From positions 1-7,537 of the forward strand of contig JAICJK010000104.1 of assembly GCA_025928415.1 (NCBI GenBank): DNA of 7,537 bases, given 5' to 3'. This stretch comes from Solirubrobacteraceae bacterium. Lineage in GTDB: Bacteria; Actinomycetota; Thermoleophilia; Solirubrobacterales; Solirubrobacteraceae. Shown here piece by piece: positions 4,942-7,537 of the stretch. Below the pieces are notes generated by a model. That model did no database searches. It had not been told where the DNA came from and saw only the letters and a list, made by a program, of their open reading frames with translations. The stretch's first letter is position 1; every line of letters starts with the position of its first letter. Position numbers and translations under genes: made by a program.

Positions 4942-5931
4942 CTACTGCACCTTGGCGACCGCGCGCTCGAGCTCGCCGACCGACAGGGCGCCCTCGAAGC
5001 GCGACGAGACGACGCCGTGGCGGTCGATCACGAACGTCCAGGGCTCCGTCGCCAGGTGGTAGGCGGCGAGCTGCGGGCGGACGCCCTGCTTGACCTCGTT
5101 GTCTTTGTAGACCTCCTGGTGGATGAAGGCCACCTTGTCGCCCATCGCCGCGCGCGCCTGCTCGACGATGTCCACCACTGGCCCGCAGACCCGGCTCTGG
5201 CAGAGCTGGGGCGTCGCGAAGGTGAGCACCACGGGCTTCTTGCCGAGGACGTCGGCGAAGTCGGTCGTCAGCAGGTCCTGCGCCGGCGGCACGCGGGTGT
5301 CGATCTTCGCGAGGTCGCCGCCGACGTCCGCCGGCGTGAGCGTGTGGATCATCGTCGCCTTCTCGCCCGGCTGCGGCGGGTGGGGCCCGGGCGGGCCCAC
5401 CGTGGTCGCGTAGGCCGACGTCGACACCAGCCGGCCGTCGAGGCGCGCCAGGCCCATGAGCACGTACTTGCCCCGCTTGGGCAGGTGCAGCGTGCTGACG
5501 TACAGGTTCTTGGGGCCGTTGGGGTCCTGCGCGGTCTGGCGGCTCTCGAACTGCGGCTTGACGGCCATCGACTCCGACCGGGCGACGAACGGGCCGCGCA
5601 GGCCGGTGCCGTCCGAGCGCGCGGCGTAGAGGGCGACCGCGGCGCCGGTGAGCTGCTTCTGGGCGCGGTCGTACAGCGCGAAGCCCATGCGGTTGTCCCC
5701 GGGCTCGAGCAGCGAGGTGCTCGGCGCGAAGATCGGGCCCTCCTGGTAGCGCTGGCGCAGCTCGCCGAGCGTCATCCCGGCGGCCTTCGGGAAGTCCTCG
5801 ACGGCCGCGGTCGGGGCCGGCTGCGGAGGCGCCGCAGCGGTGCCCGAGCCGCCGCCGGACCCGCAGCCCGCGGCGACGGCCCCGGCGCCCAGGACGAGCG
5901 TGAGGGCGAGGACGGACGAGGAGCGGCGCAC
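4942..5931 (-). CDS. Thioredoxin-fold lipoprotein with a C-x4-C motif
   Basis: A 329-residue envelope protein. The first 22 residues are a lipoprotein signal ending in the lipobox VAAG before Cys23, followed by a flexible Gly/Ser/Pro linker to about residue 44. Residues 60-180 are strand-rich (MGFALYDRAQKQLTGAAVALYAA, then YVLMGLARLDG), with no family I can name. Residues 200-329 look like a thioredoxin fold: PVVLTFATPQLCQSRVCGPVVDIVEQ with Cys244 and Cys249, KVAFIHQEVY, cis-proline candidate EPW (Pro297), and TFVIDRHGVVSSRFEGALSVGELERAV. The cysteines are four residues apart, not two as in ordinary thioredoxins, so classical redox chemistry is uncertain. The start is GTG, chosen because it gives the complete lipoprotein signal. 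It has no Shine-Dalgarno, but TAGGCT lies 9 nt upstream. It precedes the ScyD/E-like gene by 81 nt on the same strand. A disulfide or metal (Sco1-like) role is possible. Confidence 0.85.
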   Translation of the reverse strand: MRRSSSVLALTLVLGAGAVAAGCGSGGGSGTAAAPPQPAPTAAVEDFPKAAGMTLGELRQRYQEGPIFAPSTSLLEPGDNRMGFALYDRAQKQLTGAAVALYAARSDGTGLRGPFVARSESMAVKPQFESRQTAQDPNGPKNLYVSTLHLPKRGKYVLMGLARLDGRLVSTSAYATTVGPPGPHPPQPGEKATMIHTLTPADVGGDLAKIDTRVPPAQDLLTTDFADVLGKKPVVLTFATPQLCQSRVCGPVVDIVEQARAAMGDKVAFIHQEVYKDNEVKQGVRPQLAAYHLATEPWTFVIDRHGVVSSRFEGALSVGELERAVAKVQ

Positions 5932-5940
5932 GGGGGCGAA

Positions 5941-5946
5941 AGCCTA
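5941..5946 (-). promoter_or_regulatory. Candidate -10 of the thioredoxin-like lipoprotein gene
   Basis: TAGGCT on the minus strand fits TANNNT and ends 9 nt before the GTG start, with no Shine-Dalgarno between. This is consistent with a leaderless or near-leaderless transcript. No good -35 is visible. Confidence 0.3.
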
Positions 5947-5956
5947 CGCACCGCGC

Positions 5957-5981
5957 CCGATCGGAGTGCCGGTCGGCCGAC
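5957..5981. promoter_or_regulatory. Two perfect palindromes in the divergent gap
   Basis: CCGATCGG (5957-5964) and GTCGGCCGAC (5972-5981) are both perfect palindromes, with centres 16 bp apart, in the 90-nt gap between the lipoprotein and dehydrogenase genes. They could be operator sites for a shared regulator. In DNA this GC-rich, short palindromes are common, so support is weak. Confidence 0.2.
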
Positions 5982-6021
5982 GTGATTGGATGGTCGCCGT
6001 CTACCAACTTGAGGAGCGGGC

Positions 6022-6756
6022 ATGGCGGAGCGGGCGGCACTCATCACGGGTGCCTCGAGCGGGATCGGGCTGGCGATCGCGGAGGTTCTGGGCGAGGAGG
6101 GCTACGCGCTGACCGTGGCCGCCCGGCGCCCCGAGAAGCTCGAGGCGGCCGCCGAGGGCCTGCGGGCCAAGGGCTACGACGTGGCCCACGTCGCCGGCAA
6201 CCTCGGCGACGAGGCGGCGATCCAGGAGGTCGTCCGCACCCACCGCGAGCGCCACGGGCGCCTGGACGTCCTCGTCAACAACGCGGGCGTGGGCATCGGC
6301 CAGACCGTCGACGAGCTGACCACCAAGCGGATCGACCTGCAGCTCAACACGAACCTGCGCTCGATCTTCATCTTCTACCGCGAAGCGATGCCACTGCTGC
6401 GCGCCGCGGGCGGCGAGCACCGCAACGCCCTGGTCGTCAACACGGCCTCGATCTCGGGCAAGGCCGGCGAGGCGTGGCTGAGCGTGTACTCGGCCACCAA
6501 GCACGGCGTCGTCGGCTTCACCGAGGCGATGAACAAGGAGCTCGGCGGCACGGGGATCAAGTCGACGGCCCTGTGCCCGGCGTTCGTCGACACGCCGATG
6601 ACGGACTTCGTCAAGGGCCAGGTCCCGCCGGAGTCGATGATCACCACCGCCGACGTCGCCGAGTCGGTGCGCTACCTCCTCAGGACGTCGCCGGGCTGCG
6701 TGATCCCCGAGATCCAGTTCATCCAGCCCGGGGGCGGCCCGCTGCCCGGCGTGTAG
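6022..6756 (+). CDS. Short-chain dehydrogenase/reductase (SDR), classical type
   Basis: A 244-residue cytoplasmic NAD(P)-dependent oxidoreductase; the substrate cannot be told from sequence. The Rossmann nucleotide motif TGASSGIG is at 9-16. Arg35-Arg36 after the second strand favours NADP(H). NNAG is at 86-89. The catalytic set is Asn111, Ser143, Tyr156 and Lys160 (TASISGKAG followed by VYSATKHG), complete and correctly spaced. CPAFVDTPM after strand six is the usual PG-type loop. Odd point: Asn60 stands where many relatives have the Asp that contacts the adenine ring. Length is normal for classical SDRs. The start has GAGGAG 5 nt before the ATG. The pentapeptide-repeat gene follows after 21 nt on the same strand, so the two are probably co-transcribed. 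Resembles 3-oxoacyl-ACP-reductase-like enzymes, but that name would be a guess. Confidence 0.93.
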   Translation: MAERAALITGASSGIGLAIAEVLGEEGYALTVAARRPEKLEAAAEGLRAKGYDVAHVAGNLGDEAAIQEVVRTHRERHGRLDVLVNNAGVGIGQTVDELTTKRIDLQLNTNLRSIFIFYREAMPLLRAAGGEHRNALVVNTASISGKAGEAWLSVYSATKHGVVGFTEAMNKELGGTGIKSTALCPAFVDTPMTDFVKGQVPPESMITTADVAESVRYLLRTSPGCVIPEIQFIQPGGGPLPGV

Positions 6757-6777
6757 CGGCCGGCTCGGGACGCGTAG

Positions 6778-7413
6778 ATGGCGGGTCGCGGCGACCCCGG
6801 CGCACCGCGGCTGCCCGCGGGCGCGCAGCGCCTGACCGGCGTCGATCTCACGGACGCCGAGCGGCCGGGCCTGCGCCTCGAGGAGGTCGCGCTCGCGGCG
6901 CCGGTCGCCCGCGGCGCGCGGCTGCCCCGCCTGTCCGCGCTCGACATGCAGGTGGACGGCGGCGATCTCGCGAACCTCGCCGCCCGCGGCGCGTCGCTGG
7001 TCCGGGTGCGGGCCGACGGCGCGCGGCTGACCGGCGCCGCATTGACCGAGGGCTCGCTGCAGGACGTCGTGATCGCCGGGTGCCGCTGCGACCTCGCGTC
7101 GCTCGCGGGCACGCGGCTGCGGCGCGTGCGCTTCGAGGACTGCGACCTGCGTGGCCTGGACCTGCGCGGCGCCGAGCTCGACGGGGTGCGCTTCGAGCGC
7201 TGCGACCTGTCCGGCGCCGACCTGTCGGGAGCGCGGTGCCGCGCGGCGGAGCTCGCCACCTGCCGGGTGGAGGGCCTGGAGGGGCTCGACGGCCTGCGCG
7301 GGTCGGCGTGGGAGTGGCCGATGATCGTCGAGCACGCGGGCGCGCTCGCGGCGGCGCTGGGGATCGCGATCCTGGACGACGACGCCCGCGGCCCAAGCGC
7401 CGCCGGGCGGTAG
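6778..7413 (+). CDS. Pentapeptide-repeat protein
   Basis: A 211-residue protein predicted to fold as a right-handed square beta-helix; function unknown. Central hydrophobic residues recur every five residues in one unbroken phase from Leu19 to Val164 (for example 84, 89, 94, 99, 109, 114, 119, 124, 129, 134, 139, 144, 149, 159), about 30 pentapeptides or 7 coils. The cleanest part is 117-152 (VRFEDCDLRGLDLRGAELDG, then a similar unit); the N-terminal half is degenerate. Cysteines 102, 122, 142 and 162 are exactly 20 apart, one per coil on the same face. After the helix, WEWPMIVEHAGALAAALGIAILDDD (178-202) resembles the helical cap common in actinobacterial members. There is no signal peptide. 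The start lacks a clear Shine-Dalgarno, so coupling to the dehydrogenase 21 nt upstream is likely. Some relatives (Qnr, MfpA) mimic DNA and protect gyrase, but nothing here proves that role. Confidence 0.92.
   Translation: MAGRGDPGAPRLPAGAQRLTGVDLTDAERPGLRLEEVALAAPVARGARLPRLSALDMQVDGGDLANLAARGASLVRVRADGARLTGAALTEGSLQDVVIAGCRCDLASLAGTRLRRVRFEDCDLRGLDLRGAELDGVRFERCDLSGADLSGARCRAAELATCRVEGLEGLDGLRGSAWEWPMIVEHAGALAAALGIAILDDDARGPSAAGR
7126..7210 (+). repeat. 60-bp imperfect tandem repeat within the pentapeptide gene
   Basis: GTGCGCTTCGAG at 7126-7137 recurs at 7186-7197, followed in both copies, after three variable bases, by TGCGACCTG (7141-7149 and 7201-7209). Each 60-bp unit codes for one 20-residue helical coil. 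This points to growth of the repeat region by duplication of whole coils. Confidence 0.7.
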
Positions 7414-7415
7414 GG

Positions 7416-7537
7416 CTAGACCGGCTGGACCAAGCGCTCCTCGTCGGGGGCGGCCTCGCGCGGCTGGAGCGCCGCCCGCGCCTCGACGCGCTCCAGGGCG
7501 GCCTCCGCGGCGCGCCGCTCGCGGCGCTCGCGCAGCC
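7416..7537 (-). CDS. C-terminal end of an unidentified protein (cut by window edge)
   Basis: A minus-strand reading frame enters from the right edge and ends at a TAG (7418 to 7416). It gives 39 residues: LRERRERRAAEAALERVEAR, then AALQPREAAPDEERLVQPV. The segment is highly charged and probably a long helix followed by an acidic tail. It does not show a domain I can name. The frame is open throughout its 122 bases, which in this GC-rich DNA is only moderate evidence, but the stop sits just 2 nt from the convergent pentapeptide gene, a tight arrangement typical of real gene ends. Confidence 0.55.
   Translation of the reverse strand, partial: LRERRERRAAEAALERVEARAALQPREAAPDEERLVQPV

Noticed and set aside
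3931..5985. Very long plus-strand open frame (684 codons)
   Set aside because: Antisense to the ScyD/E-like and thioredoxin-like genes. The composition is Arg/Ala/Gly/His/Asp-rich low-complexity typical of shadow frames in GC-rich DNA, with no domain.
1..7537. CRISPR array, transposase, integrase, toxin-antitoxin or phage defence genes
   Set aside because: Looked for on both strands; no spaced direct repeats and no matching protein motifs were seen.

Overview
The window is very GC-rich (third codon positions almost all G or C). Its mix of genes (PdxS, an RpiR-type regulator, a ScyD/ScyE-like secreted protein, secreted glycine-rich and lipoprotein products) and the lack of Shine-Dalgarno sequences at many starts fit a high-GC actinobacterium. 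My best guess is the Thermoleophilia/Solirubrobacterales side. That placement is inference from gene content and style; no marker gene here proves it.

Layout. Left block (1-2012): the 5' part of pdxS (minus strand, runs off the left edge), preceded by an RpiR-family regulator gene on the same strand, with a protein-L-isoaspartate methyltransferase gene divergent from the regulator. Middle (2013-2470): a small very acidic hypothetical protein (minus), then a 19-bp inverted repeat lying 3 nt before a tRNA gene with anticodon CAT (plus). Right-centre (2471-5931), all minus strand: a thioredoxin-fold lipoprotein, then a ScyD/ScyE-family secreted beta-propeller protein, then a secreted glycine-rich protein whose start lies inside the end of the propeller gene. 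Right block (6022-7413, plus): a short-chain dehydrogenase and, 21 nt later, a pentapeptide-repeat protein. A last minus-strand gene is cut by the right edge, with only its C-terminal 39 residues present.

How the parts may work together. The left block pairs pyridoxal-phosphate synthesis (PdxS uses ribose 5-phosphate) with a regulator from a family that usually senses phosphosugars; this is a testable link, not a shown one. The 2471-5931 cluster looks like an export module: all three products carry signal sequences, one has a thioredoxin fold, and the glycine-rich protein has three close cysteine pairs. I saw no CRISPR array, transposase, integrase or phage gene. The strongest structure not explained by genes is the inverted repeat next to the tRNA, whose two non-identical positions both become G-U pairs in plus-strand RNA. 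Next in interest are a ladder of cysteines exactly 20 residues apart in the pentapeptide-repeat protein and the overlapping ScyD/E plus glycine-rich pair.
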